DNA of 64,000 bases from Paenibacillus sp. BIC5C1 (GCF_032399705.1 NZ_CP135922.1:5766001-5830000); one strand, 5' to 3'; numbered from the stretch's first letter, positions 8,181-16,952 are shown. The notes: generated by a model not told the origin, from the sequence alone. Program-made: numbers and translations.

Positions 8181-8864
8181 TCATACCTTCCCGTCGCGCG
8201 GCTGTCTGGTTAAAAGCAGCATGATAAACGAAATGATAATAATAGAGCCGGTCCACATCCAGGCCATCGTCTGATTGCCCGAATCCACAGCAACATAGAT
8301 CGCAGTGGGTACGGTTTGCGTTTTCCCCGGAATATTACCTGCGATCATGAGTGTGGCCCCGAATTCTCCCAGTGCACGGGCGAATCCCAGGATGAATGCC
8401 GTCATCAACGCTCTCCCTGCAAGCGGAAGTGAGATATAACGAAATACCTGCCATTCATTCGCGCCTATGGAGCGGCCTGCATCTTCCAGGTCCTTATCAA
8501 TCCCGCTAAAACCGGATTTCATCGTCTGATATACCAATGGGAAAGCAACCACCACTGAGGCAATCACGGCAGCCCACCAGGAGAAAATTACAGGTGCGGA
8601 GAAGATGGCTTCAATCCACTGTCCTAGCACGCTCTTACGCCCCAGTAACACGAGCAATATGAATCCGACCACTGTCGGCGGGAGCACCAGTGGGAGCATA
8701 AATGCCGTTTCCAGAAAAATTTTGCCACGGAACGAGGTACGCGACATCTTCCAGGCCACAGCAATGCCAAACACTGCTGCGATCACACTGGACAACAGCG
8801 CAACCTGAAGGGAAAGACGAATCGGTGGCCAAAATACCGCCCAGTCTATTGCACTCACATTCAT
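8181..8864 (-). CDS. modB: molybdate ABC transporter permease
   Basis: A 227-residue integral membrane protein with about five to six hydrophobic segments. It has the EAA-type loop EDAGRSIGANEWQVFRYISL that docks onto an ATPase, and the ModB-typical ARALGEFGATLMIAGNIPG (around 165-183). Its start overlaps the modA stop by four bases. No modC ATPase gene follows within the window; the next thing is a terminator. An ATPase encoded elsewhere is therefore needed, as in Bacillus-type mod loci without modC. Confidence 0.92.
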   Translation of the reverse strand: MNVSAIDWAVFWPPIRLSLQVALLSSVIAAVFGIAVAWKMSRTSFRGKIFLETAFMLPLVLPPTVVGFILLVLLGRKSVLGQWIEAIFSAPVIFSWWAAVIASVVVAFPLVYQTMKSGFSGIDKDLEDAGRSIGANEWQVFRYISLPLAGRALMTAFILGFARALGEFGATLMIAGNIPGKTQTVPTAIYVAVDSGNQTMAWMWTGSIIIISFIMLLLTRQPRDGKV

Positions 8865-9733
8865 TCCGGAATGGAGAACCCGTACTTGGCAAATACCTCA
8901 AGCACTTCAGGCGTTTGCAAATACGTGTAGAATTGTTCTGCTTCTGTCCGGTGCTTCGTACCTTCAATAATCCCTACTGGATAATTGGCTGGTGTATAGC
9001 TGTTCTTGTCTACTTCAAAAGCAATTTTCACCTGATCAGAAGTGAGTGCATCCGTTTTGTACACAAACCCCGCATCCGCATTGCCTGTTTCTACATATTG
9101 CAGAACCTGTCTGACATCCTTGCCCTGTACAAGCTTGCTTTCCAGCTGATCCCATAGTTTGGCATTGGTCAGCGCTTCCTTGGCGTAGGTTCCTGCAGGC
9201 ACACTTTCCGGTATACCAATCGCTACGGTCTTGATGGAATCAGCCGTCAGATCCTTCTCACTTGTTACAGTATCTGAGCTATCCGATGGAATGATGGCTA
9301 CCAATGAATTTTGCAGCAAATTTTTCTGATCGCCGGATGCAATCAATTTCTCATCCACGAGCGCGTTCATATTTTTGGTCGCAGCCGATACAAAAACATC
9401 TGCTGGCGCACCTTGTTCAATCTGCTGTTGCAATGCACCGGATGCACCAAAGTTGAAGTTAAGCTCCACATTGGGATTCGCGGCTTCAAAATTCGTTTCA
9501 ATTTCCTTCATGGCATCCGTGAGACTGGCTGCCGCTGAGATCGTTAGCTCCACCTTTTCCTGAGGATCTGTTGCCCCAGCCGTTGAACTCTCACCTGATG
9601 TCGCAGGTGCTGAACCCGTTTGTTCCGTAGCTGTGGATGAATCTGTACTCTCCGTATTTGCACCGCAACCGGCCAATACGAGAGCCAGTCCAAGTGACAT
9701 ACTCCCCAACACATATCCAATACTCTTTTTCAT
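8861..9733 (-). CDS. modA: molybdate-binding lipoprotein
   Basis: A 290-residue ABC solute-binding protein. The lipobox is LVLAGC (Cys23), followed by a Ser/Thr/Glu linker. The mature part carries ModA signatures: LTISAAASLTDAMKEI, FNFGASGALQQQIEQGAPADVF, and the C-terminal GNADAGFVYKTDA. It captures molybdate or tungstate for ModB. GGGGGAG lies upstream of the ATG at 9733. It is divergently transcribed from a ModE-like regulator, with an AT-rich perfect palindrome at 9771-9786 between them, so repression at high molybdate is plausible. Confidence 0.92.
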   Translation of the reverse strand: MKKSIGYVLGSMSLGLALVLAGCGANTESTDSSTATEQTGSAPATSGESSTAGATDPQEKVELTISAAASLTDAMKEIETNFEAANPNVELNFNFGASGALQQQIEQGAPADVFVSAATKNMNALVDEKLIASGDQKNLLQNSLVAIIPSDSSDTVTSEKDLTADSIKTVAIGIPESVPAGTYAKEALTNAKLWDQLESKLVQGKDVRQVLQYVETGNADAGFVYKTDALTSDQVKIAFEVDKNSYTPANYPVGIIEGTKHRTEAEQFYTYLQTPEVLEVFAKYGFSIPE

Positions 9734-9770
9734 CTACTTCTCCCCCGATGTTATGTTTAGGTATAACTAG

Positions 9771-9786
9771 ATATAATTAATTATAT
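9771..9786. promoter_or_regulatory. 16-bp perfect palindrome between modA and the ModE-like gene
   Basis: ATATAATTAATTATAT is self-complementary. It sits 38 nt upstream of the modA start, in the divergent intergenic region, where a molybdate-responsive operator would be expected. An AT-rich promoter element is the alternative reading. Confidence 0.4.
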
Positions 9787-9994
9787 TTCATTATACATAA
9801 GATCATTGAAATAGGAAGGTAGTCTTTAACTCATCCGTTGAAGGGTAAGCCGTCTATAACTGAATTGTGGTGGGCGAGTTTATCCCCTCTGGCTGTTAAT
9901 GGTATAGTACAAGAGACCCCGCGTTTATCCGGGACGATAAGCGTTGATGAACGAAACGTTATATGATCTGCACCTTGAAGGAGGATCTTCACTG

Positions 9995-11053
9995 ATGACG
10001 GAGGAGCAATCCTATACCACCGAAGAAATATCCAAGCTACTTAAAATATCCAAACTGACAGTTTACGATCTAATCAAAAAGGGAGACCTCGTCGCTTATC
10101 GCGTCGGCAAACAAATGCGAGTTGACGCTACCGATCTGGAGGCTTATAAACAGCGCTCCAAGCAGCTTCAATCACCAGCGCACCGGGCCGCTGTGGATTC
10201 AGTTCACCCCTCCGAATCTTATACCGGGATAGGGAGTGACCAGACCAATCATACCGTTCATCCCACTGCAAGTGCTACGCCTCCATCCAGAGCGACATTC
10301 GCAGCTTCTTCTTCCACGACGGGCAACCCTTCGTCAGCCTATTCGGCTCGTCATCTGGTCATTACGGGACAAGATGTCAGCCTTGATATTCTGATGCGAT
10401 ATATGGAAAAGCACACACGGGATATTCGTCCACTCCGTTCGTTCATGGGCAGCCTTGATGGCTTGATCTCCATGTACCGCGGGGAATCCGATCTGGTCAG
10501 TACCCATCTGCTGGATGGAGATACAGGAGAGTATAATTTGCCCTACATTCGCAAAATCCTGATTGGCTGGTCGTATGTCGTCGTGAATCTGCTGACACGA
10601 CCTGCCGGGCTGTACGTTCAACGCGGTAATCCGCGGGGCTTGCAGAACTGGACAGATCTGAATCAGCCTGAACTACGATTAGCTAACCGGGAGAAAGGTT
10701 CGGGGGCACGTGTATTGCTGGATGAACAATTGCGTCTACATGGTATCCCTGCTTCCCAGCTAATTGGATATGACGTGGAAGAAACCAGTCATATGGGTGT
10801 AGCAGCCAAGGTCAGTTCCGGTGAAGCCGATGTAGGAATCGGCAGCGAGAAGGCTGCACGACTTGTCGGTCAAGTTGATTTTATTCCACTTGTTCAGGAA
10901 CGTTATGATCTGGTGATGCTCAAGAAACAGGGGAACGAAGCGTGGATCGAATCGGTGCTGCGCATTCTGCAATCACCGGAATTCAGGCATGAACTGCAAT
11001 CATTCGAAGGATATGATGTATCCCGAACGGGTGAAATTTTGTACGAAGTCTAG
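9995..11053 (+). CDS. HTH / periplasmic-binding-like regulator, probably molybdate-responsive
   Basis: A 352-residue protein in two parts. Residues 5-60 form an excisionase/MerR-like helix-turn-helix (YTTEEISKLLKISKLTVYDLI, then KKGDLVAYRVGKQMRVD). After a Ser/Pro/Thr-rich linker of about 80 residues comes a PBP-like domain (residues about 130-345) with DLVSTHLLDGDTGEYN and the GEADVGIGSEKAA region typical of this COG1910-type family. The start at 9995 is preferred because AAGGAGG lies 10 nt upstream; an earlier TTG at 9944 has no ribosome binding site. Its position divergent from modAB suggests it controls them, with molybdate as ligand. This is family-based inference. Confidence 0.8.
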   Translation: MTEEQSYTTEEISKLLKISKLTVYDLIKKGDLVAYRVGKQMRVDATDLEAYKQRSKQLQSPAHRAAVDSVHPSESYTGIGSDQTNHTVHPTASATPPSRATFAASSSTTGNPSSAYSARHLVITGQDVSLDILMRYMEKHTRDIRPLRSFMGSLDGLISMYRGESDLVSTHLLDGDTGEYNLPYIRKILIGWSYVVVNLLTRPAGLYVQRGNPRGLQNWTDLNQPELRLANREKGSGARVLLDEQLRLHGIPASQLIGYDVEETSHMGVAAKVSSGEADVGIGSEKAARLVGQVDFIPLVQERYDLVMLKKQGNEAWIESVLRILQSPEFRHELQSFEGYDVSRTGEILYEV

Positions 11054-11091
11054 CACAATGACACTTGGATTGCTCATAGGATCGCAAAAGA

Positions 11092-11139
11092 AAAACAGAA
11101 GAACCGCCGCTGAAGCTCTGACGGTGGTTCTTCTGTTTT
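11092..11139. terminator. bidirectional terminator between the ModE-like gene and folE2
   Basis: AAAACAGAAGAACC pairs with GGTTCTTCTGTTTT (14 bp), extended inward by CCG/CGG, with T- and A-runs at the ends. It closes both the plus-strand regulator gene and the six-gene operon ending in folE2. Confidence 0.85.
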
Positions 11140-11198
11140 CTCTTCATTTTGTAATGTGATATAAAATGAAATGAATTCCACTAGCCCTCACACTATCG

Positions 11199-12143
11199 TT
11201 ATTTCGACTTGTCATATACGATACGAGCTACGGCATCATGCTGATGAATGGACTCTTCATTTTTGCAGTCGACCTTAAATTTATTCACCCAGTGCTTCTC
11301 ATACAGATCTGCCGCTACCAGCCTGACGATATCTTCCACAAATCGCGGGTTCTCATATGCACGTTCCGTGACCTGTTTCTCATCAGGCCTTTTGAGTATG
11401 GGATAAAGACAGCTGCTTGCATTGGATTCGGCCACATTCAGCAGCTCTTCCTTCCAATAGCCCGGCAGTGCTTCTCCCGGGTTGGCTTGTACCTGGATAC
11501 GCAATAACCCCCGCTGGTTGTGCGCGCTATATTCGCTGATCTCCTTCGAGCATGGGCATAACGTCGTGACCTGTATATGTAAACCTGTTCTCAGAACAGG
11601 GGATTTTCCAGCTTCCCAGATCACATGAACCGTAGCCAAAGAATGATTGAGTCCAGACAAACCGGTTACGGGTGCGGTTCGGTCGTAGAACCAGGGATAG
11701 GTCACTTTCAGCTCTGCCTTCGGCTGATTCATCTGTTCGGCCATCTGCTGCGTCAACGCAATCAGATCGGGAATCCGGTCACTCAGCCCTTCACTGCGAC
11801 TGTGTTGAAGCTGCTCCATCAAGCGGCTCATGTTAATGCCTTTCGATTCGCGATCCAGCGAAGTCGTCAGCCGGAACGTTCCGATGCTGGACAAGCGAAC
11901 GGGATCTTTGGCCGAAATGACACCCAGGGGATACTTCACCTGATCAATACCCACTTGTTGCAACTCAAACAGGAAATCATTTTTGCTATTCTGCAAATCC
12001 TGCATCTCTTCTTTTTGCACAGGTTTATCGCCCTGTATCGGATCAACGGAGCCGAATAACCGCAAGCGCTCGGCTTTATCCGGCATGATAAAAGAATCGT
12101 TCGCTACTCGGCTAATGCTGTTATTCTGTTGTACCTTTTGCAT
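11199..12143 (-). CDS. folE2: GTP cyclohydrolase FolE2 (type IB, zinc-sparing)
   Basis: A 314-residue GTP cyclohydrolase IB that makes 7,8-dihydroneopterin triphosphate for folate. The family hallmark is seen in TTLCPCSKEISEYSAHNQRG (catalytic Cys around 184). FolE2 works with metals other than zinc and commonly replaces FolE1 under zinc starvation. The start at 12143 is chosen for the GGAGGGAGGG upstream; the open frame extends seven codons further. It is the last gene of the operon starting at 16850, whose promoter carries a Zur-box-like palindrome, and it is followed by a strong terminator. Confidence 0.93.
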   Translation of the reverse strand: MQKVQQNNSISRVANDSFIMPDKAERLRLFGSVDPIQGDKPVQKEEMQDLQNSKNDFLFELQQVGIDQVKYPLGVISAKDPVRLSSIGTFRLTTSLDRESKGINMSRLMEQLQHSRSEGLSDRIPDLIALTQQMAEQMNQPKAELKVTYPWFYDRTAPVTGLSGLNHSLATVHVIWEAGKSPVLRTGLHIQVTTLCPCSKEISEYSAHNQRGLLRIQVQANPGEALPGYWKEELLNVAESNASSCLYPILKRPDEKQVTERAYENPRFVEDIVRLVAADLYEKHWVNKFKVDCKNEESIHQHDAVARIVYDKSK

Positions 12144-12188
12144 TACTAACCCTCCCTCCAGCACATATTTGCGTTAAAAACCGCGCAT

Positions 12189-12521
12189 TCAGCGCCAGAA
12201 CAGACCCGCTTCGTCCCGCTCAACCTGCTCCAGCAAAGCTTCAAAATCAGGACAAGGCTCAATAATGTCTACCACATTCCAGCTGCTGTGTTCGTCTTTG
12301 GCATATACCTTCCACTGATTCTCTTCCCAGTAAAATCGGGCAATATGCAGTTTGTCCCACTGATATCGTTCTTCAGCGGGCCTTTCCTCGGTCAAAATCA
12401 GTTCATTGTCATTCATCTCATACGTTAATTTCACCATGGTGCGCAGTGGTGCCGGGACCTTCTCATGGATATAACCGTTCATCACCGATTGAATTCTCCG
12501 AATGGTAAACGAGTCCAGCAT
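12189..12521 (-). CDS. DUF3024-like protein
   Basis: A 110-residue protein with TYEMNDNELILTEERP and ARFYWEENQWKVYAKDEHSSW, a strand-rich pattern I associate with DUF3024. The ATG at 12521 is favoured over the GTG at 12530 because AAAGGG lies about 10 nt before it. It sits 27 nt after the FeoB-like gene and 45 nt before folE2, inside the putative Zur operon, so expression under zinc limitation is expected. No metal-binding cluster is visible. The function is unknown, and the family name is from memory. Confidence 0.65.
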   Translation of the reverse strand: MLDSFTIRRIQSVMNGYIHEKVPAPLRTMVKLTYEMNDNELILTEERPAEERYQWDKLHIARFYWEENQWKVYAKDEHSSWNVVDIIEPCPDFEALLEQVERDEAGLFWR

Positions 12522-12548
12522 GGAGATCACACCCTTTCATCAACATCG

Positions 12549-14219
12549 TTATGCAATCCAGTTCCACAGCCATGCCAGTACAAATGCACTGCCCAGTGAC
12601 GTTACGAGCTGTTTGCCTGCCAGTTGCATGGCAAAGACTGCTCCCAACTCCTTGCGAATGGTCCACATCGTCACCAGACATGCCGTTAACGTGGAAGCCA
12701 GATACACAAGAATAAACAGCTGCCCGCCGCTCAAGTCGTCAACGAAGGAACCCTGATCCTGATTCAGCACCAACAACCCGTCTTTTCGCAAAATGGAAAA
12801 CAAAATGCCGCCCGCGGCATCGCCCGGCAGATGAAAGATCGCAAGTGTCGGCGTCAACGCCCCAGTCAGAACAGACAGCACCTCCGTCTGTTCCAGCAGC
12901 GTAGCCACCACACAAATACCGATGAAAATAGGCATCGCCTGCACGAGAAACTGTTTCATGACAGACCGAACGCGCCAGCTTACAGAGCGCCATGATGGCT
13001 TTTGCAAAAAGGTACGTTTGGCATGTAACGGGAGTGTGTCATCCAGCCGATTTCGATTCCACAGACGTGTATGAATTGCGCCCGCAAGTACCAGTACAAG
13101 CATATAAGGAAAGAACAGCCACGGCTTTCCTCCGGAACTGAATATGGATAGAGAAGCCCCAATCTGGTAGCTGCACGCAGAACCAAAGGAAATCATGGAG
13201 ACACAGGACTTTCGTGTACAGGAGCTGCACGTACGACTCTGGAACACAGCCACGACATTGCAGCCAAAACCGCTGAGAACCGGAATCAGATCCTTGCCGT
13301 TCAAGCCTATTTTGCGCATCCACCCATCCAGCGAGTCGGTAATCCGGTCTTTCAGTCCGCTCTCCTCCGTCACCGCCACACTGATCCCAATCAGAAATAC
13401 GACCGGAAATGCCCAGATAAACGAATACAATCCCAGACTGATTATGCCGTAATCTCCGAGCATTATAGCTTGCAGCGGTTTCCAAAATCCCGCAGTCATA
13501 CGATGGAGTGGTTCAAGTATCCAGACATCTGCGAGCAGTTGTATCCAGCCGGAGAACAGATAAGCCACATACACTGGAGCTGCAAATAAAAATGCCAGTG
13601 CAGCCAAAGCCACAAAACGCCCCCATACCGTATGCTCAAACATCGTTGTCTGCGGTTCGATTACAGGGGATTCAGGTGGTGATTCGAACTCCGGATGCCT
13701 CTTGATGGGTCTGGCGGCAATAACCGCCCGGCATATCAGGTCCTGTGCGTTTCCGTCCATTTCCCTTGTATTGAGCGCCAGAACGGAAATACCCAGACCT
13801 TTACGGTAATAGTCAGCCTGAGCCGATAATCCGGGACCGCATTTGTCGGCAAACGTAAGCACCAGTACAGCATTTTTGCCTGTGACATCCAGCATGCCCA
13901 GCAGTAAAGGCAGTTCCTGTACCACATCTGTTCCGCGGATGACCAGGATCACTGTATCGCCGGCTGCGAGCTGTTTTAACGTCAGCATGGTCGTGACACT
14001 GTCATCCTTGATCCGGATTCCAGGTGTATCGAGCAGTTCAAGCTGATGCGCAAGCAACTCCGACCTGCGGACGGTCACCGTGGAGCCCCGAACATTGGAT
14101 TCCTCCCCTGTATCTCTGCCCGTAAGTCCTCGAAACAGAGCCGATTTGCCAGCGGATTCGAAGCCAACCAGCACCACTTTACGAAGTTTTTCGGGTTGTT
14201 CCACAACCGAATTCAGCAT
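12549..14219 (-). CDS. FeoB-like GTPase/permease with a cysteine-rich gate, candidate zinc importer
   Basis: A 556-residue protein with an N-terminal G domain (G1 GFESAGKS 19-26, G3 DTPG 64-67, a degenerate G4 TFADK 122-126) and a membrane part with nucleoside-recognition/Gate segments. The Gate motif of FeoB is recognisable (SGFGCNV, 316-322) but continues as SRTCSSCTRKSC (to 339) with another Cys at 349, so the pore region has five to six cysteines. FeoB proteins import Fe(II) and are usually 100-200 residues longer. Its place between a COG0523 gene, a Zn-free S14 gene and folE2 suggests zinc as the metal. It overlaps the upstream flavoprotein gene by 7 nt. Confidence 0.75.
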   Translation of the reverse strand: MLNSVVEQPEKLRKVVLVGFESAGKSALFRGLTGRDTGEESNVRGSTVTVRRSELLAHQLELLDTPGIRIKDDSVTTMLTLKQLAAGDTVILVIRGTDVVQELPLLLGMLDVTGKNAVLVLTFADKCGPGLSAQADYYRKGLGISVLALNTREMDGNAQDLICRAVIAARPIKRHPEFESPPESPVIEPQTTMFEHTVWGRFVALAALAFLFAAPVYVAYLFSGWIQLLADVWILEPLHRMTAGFWKPLQAIMLGDYGIISLGLYSFIWAFPVVFLIGISVAVTEESGLKDRITDSLDGWMRKIGLNGKDLIPVLSGFGCNVVAVFQSRTCSSCTRKSCVSMISFGSACSYQIGASLSIFSSGGKPWLFFPYMLVLVLAGAIHTRLWNRNRLDDTLPLHAKRTFLQKPSWRSVSWRVRSVMKQFLVQAMPIFIGICVVATLLEQTEVLSVLTGALTPTLAIFHLPGDAAGGILFSILRKDGLLVLNQDQGSFVDDLSGGQLFILVYLASTLTACLVTMWTIRKELGAVFAMQLAGKQLVTSLGSAFVLAWLWNWIA

Positions 14220-15349
14220 GTGCAGTCTTCACCGCAGCAGGACAGATCATCAAGAAACATGCCTTCTTTGCGATAGGTTTCCAGGGGAGCCAGATCCAAC
14301 CCAAGTCTCTCACCCATGGCCTGGGCCACAACCGCAAAGCGCTGTCTGAATTTATAAATGAAGCAAAATTGGAGTTGACCATGCATGACCTGTGGTCCAG
14401 TAATAAACAGTCCGGGGGCAATCGTCGATTCATCCGCCGCTCCCAATTGCAGCTGACCTTCCTTGTTGCGCTCAACGAGATTCTCAATCAGGTGCAGACT
14501 GCTGCGGAACCCGGTCGCCAGAATAGGAGCCTGACCAGTCTTAAGCAAGTGGGACTCTCCGGAATCGTTCTCGCAATAGAGAACATAACCGCCCGGTTCA
14601 TCCGGTTCAATCCACTTGACTTCATAACCTTGCATCATGTTTATTCGCTTATCCATCATCGCCGCGCGCAGGCGATCCTTCGTATAGGGGCTTAGTTCCA
14701 CACTTGGATCACTGCTGCCTTTGGCGAGTCCTCGTCCATTCCGGTCGATTACCGTTACGTTTTTCCCCAGTTTACTCAAGTGAATGGCTGCATCCACACC
14801 GCTCTCATAGCCACCAACGATGACACATTCATCTCCCTGGACCACCGTCCAGCTGGAGAATAAACTGCTGTGCACACCATACTCAGCCCCAGGAAACAGG
14901 TCCAGTCTCGGATATTGAAACTCTCCTGCTGCCCAGATGACATAGCGTGCGCGCACTTGTCCAATGGATGTCACGACCTGGAAACCATTTTCCTCCGGGA
15001 TAACCTCCGAAACGTCTACTCCCGTTTGCACAGGCAATTTCTTAAACTGGCTCACCACCTGCAAATACTTCGCATACTCCAACCCTGTCGGATGTTCTGT
15101 TCCCAGTGTGTACGCCGGAGACGTATTCAAAGCCACTGCATTCAGATCCATCATGCCATAGGCATTGCTTGTGAACGAAGGGGTGATCAGACGCATTTCC
15201 TCCGGCCACGCCAGAAAAGTTGCCCCCACCTCACTGCGTTCCAGCACGGTAAAACGAGGCATTCCCAGATCCTGCAGGACAGAGGCCATGCCGATTCCGG
15301 CTGGCCCCCCTCCCACAATTACACAATCATAATCAAATAAATCATGCAT
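14213..15349 (-). CDS. FAD/NAD(P)-dependent oxidoreductase with a C-terminal Cys cluster
   Basis: A 378-residue flavoprotein with an N-terminal FAD-binding GGGPAG (13-18), a second nucleotide-binding turn in VIVGGYESGVDAAIHL (around 176) and ATGFRSS near residue 295, as in CzcO/YpdA-like monooxygenase-type oxidoreductases. It ends in CCGEDCTC, four cysteines in the last eight residues, which could bind metal or take part in thiol chemistry. It lies 5 nt after the S14 gene and overlaps the FeoB-like gene by 7 nt, so co-translation in the zinc-starvation operon is likely. The substrate is unknown. A role in metal release or thiol redox is inference. Confidence 0.8.
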   Translation of the reverse strand: MHDLFDYDCVIVGGGPAGIGMASVLQDLGMPRFTVLERSEVGATFLAWPEEMRLITPSFTSNAYGMMDLNAVALNTSPAYTLGTEHPTGLEYAKYLQVVSQFKKLPVQTGVDVSEVIPEENGFQVVTSIGQVRARYVIWAAGEFQYPRLDLFPGAEYGVHSSLFSSWTVVQGDECVIVGGYESGVDAAIHLSKLGKNVTVIDRNGRGLAKGSSDPSVELSPYTKDRLRAAMMDKRINMMQGYEVKWIEPDEPGGYVLYCENDSGESHLLKTGQAPILATGFRSSLHLIENLVERNKEGQLQLGAADESTIAPGLFITGPQVMHGQLQFCFIYKFRQRFAVVAQAMGERLGLDLAPLETYRKEGMFLDDLSCCGEDCTC

Positions 15350-15354
15350 GTGTC

Positions 15355-15624
15355 TTACCAGCTTGACTTTGTGACGCCCGGAATTTGCCCTTGATGAGCC
15401 AGCTCACGGAACACAATCCGTGATACCTTGAACTTGCGCAAATATCCTCTCGGGCGGCCTGTCAGTTCACAGCGATTTTTCAATCGGGTCGGTGAAGCAT
15501 TGCGCGGCAGTTTCTGCAACGCTTCATAATCGCCTTTTTCTTTCAGTTCCCGGCGCAGCTCCGCATATTTGGCTACAATTGCCTGACGTTGTTTTTCACG
15601 TACCACTTTTGATTTTTTGGCCAT
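15355..15624 (-). CDS. rpsN: ribosomal protein S14, zinc-independent (C-minus) form
   Basis: An 89-residue S14 of the longer type without the CxxC...CxxC zinc ribbon; only one cysteine is present ([16 protein letters not shown]). It belongs to the 30S subunit. In Bacillus such C-minus S14 paralogues are made under zinc limitation to replace the zinc form. Being second in an operon with a COG0523 GTPase and behind a Zur-box-like operator fits that. The main rpsN copy is presumably in the ribosomal protein cluster, outside this window. Confidence 0.95.
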   Translation of the reverse strand: MAKKSKVVREKQRQAIVAKYAELRRELKEKGDYEALQKLPRNASPTRLKNRCELTGRPRGYLRKFKVSRIVFRELAHQGQIPGVTKSSW

Positions 15625-15653
15625 GGTTTACAGCTCCTTTTATGAATTAATTT

Positions 15654-16850
15654 TTATACGACTTCAACTGGCCAAGGCAGAGGATTGTCGAACTGCCCCC
15701 AGTCGGCCTGCATTTCTTCATCACTAAGCAGACATTGGTCAAGTTCGTCTTCAATGATCGCGCGCTCCATTTCAATCCCGATCATGACCAGCTCGGTCTG
15801 ACGGTCTCCCCACTGTGCATCCCACTTTTCCAGTACATCTGGTTCCGTACGCAAAATTTCTTCCTTGTCCGCTTCCGGCAATGCCGCAACCCAATGTCCG
15901 GCAGGGCCAAACTGAATCGACGATCCCGCCTGACTCAGACTTGCAGCCACATCCCCTTCGGCCGCGAGCCAGACCAGCCCTTTTGCACGCACTACTTCTT
16001 CCGGCCAGTAGCTCATGAATTCAGCCAGACGAGAAGGATGGAATGGCTTCCGACGACGATACACGAAGGAGCCAATACCATATTCCTCGGTCTCCGGAGT
16101 ATGTGATTCCTTCTCCAGCTCCTGAATCCATCCGGCAGACATGCTTGCTTTCTCGAAGTCGAAGAGCCCTGTATTCAGAATTTCAGATGGGTTGACCTGT
16201 CCGTTCATGGTCCGAATGATTTTGGCGTTGGGCTGAAGTTTGCGGATGACACCTTCAAGTTTGTTCAGCTCCACGTCATCGACCAGATCACATTTGTTCA
16301 GCAGAAGGACATCACAGGTCTCGATTTGATCAATCAGCAAATCCACAACATCGCGGGTATCTTCCTCACCTGTGGCCTGGTTCCGATCCAGCAGGCTCTG
16401 ACCTGAAGCAAAATCATGCCAGAATCGATGGGCATCCACGACGGTTACCAAACAATCCAGCTTCGCCAGATCGGTCAGATCAATACCCGATTCTTCGTCG
16501 GCATATGTAAAGGTCTGCGCTACCGGCACAGGTTCACTGATGCCTGTGGATTCAATCAGGATATAATCAAACCTGCCTTCGTTCACCAGCTTCTCAATCT
16601 CCTGCATCAGATCATCCCGCAAGGTGCAGCAGATGCAGCCATTGGACAGCTCCACCAGCTTTTCTTCGGTACGCGACAATGTCGCCTCACCCTTCACCAG
16701 AGCGGCATCGATATTCACCTCACTCATGTCATTAACGATGACCGCGACCTTGAGCCCTTGTCGATTGTGCAGTACGTGATTAAGAACGGTTGTTTTACCT
16801 GAACCGAGGTAACCGCTAAGAACAGTTACCGGAACCTGCTTTTGTGTCAT
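15654..16850 (-). CDS. COG0523 zinc-chaperone-type GTPase
   Basis: A 398-residue G3E GTPase (CobW/COG0523). Walker A is GYLGSGKTT (13-21), the metal-binding CxCC motif is GCICC (72-75, preceded by ELSN), Walker B/G3 is LIESTGISEP, and G4 is LLNKCD. A C-terminal CobW_C domain follows. Such proteins (ZagA/ZigA type) deliver zinc to client enzymes under starvation. AAGGAG lies upstream of the ATG at 16850. It is the first gene of the six-gene operon, with a consensus promoter (16924-16952) and a Zur-box-like palindrome (16893-16915) just upstream. Confidence 0.9.
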   Translation of the reverse strand: MTQKQVPVTVLSGYLGSGKTTVLNHVLHNRQGLKVAVIVNDMSEVNIDAALVKGEATLSRTEEKLVELSNGCICCTLRDDLMQEIEKLVNEGRFDYILIESTGISEPVPVAQTFTYADEESGIDLTDLAKLDCLVTVVDAHRFWHDFASGQSLLDRNQATGEEDTRDVVDLLIDQIETCDVLLLNKCDLVDDVELNKLEGVIRKLQPNAKIIRTMNGQVNPSEILNTGLFDFEKASMSAGWIQELEKESHTPETEEYGIGSFVYRRRKPFHPSRLAEFMSYWPEEVVRAKGLVWLAAEGDVAASLSQAGSSIQFGPAGHWVAALPEADKEEILRTEPDVLEKWDAQWGDRQTELVMIGIEMERAIIEDELDQCLLSDEEMQADWGQFDNPLPWPVEVV

Positions 16851-16892
16851 GTGTATCTACTCCTTATAGTTGTGGTCCATATGCCTCTGACC

Positions 16893-16915
16893 TTAATAGT
16901 AATTATTACGATTAA
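16893..16915. promoter_or_regulatory. Zur-box-like operator of the COG0523-folE2 operon
   Basis: Arms TTAATAGTAAT and ATTACGATTAA flank a single T; 10 of 11 positions are complementary. The pattern matches the Bacillus Zur consensus (CGTAAT-N-ATTACG core). It lies 8 nt downstream of the -10 box, covering the likely transcription start. It differs from the site at 27711-27733 only at the central base. Confidence 0.88.
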
Positions 16916-16923
16916 CAACAATG

Positions 16924-16952
16924 ACTATAATCCTGTTGAACGATGATGTCAA
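16924..16952 (-). promoter_or_regulatory. SigA-type promoter of the COG0523-folE2 operon
   Basis: On the minus strand, -35 TTGACA (16947-16952), a 17-bp spacer and -10 TATAGT (16924-16929). The Zur-box-like palindrome follows directly. Confidence 0.85.

Noticed and set aside
9944..9994. Upstream TTG start of the ModE-like regulator
   Set aside because: No ribosome binding site precedes it, whereas AAGGAGG lies 10 nt before the ATG at 9995.
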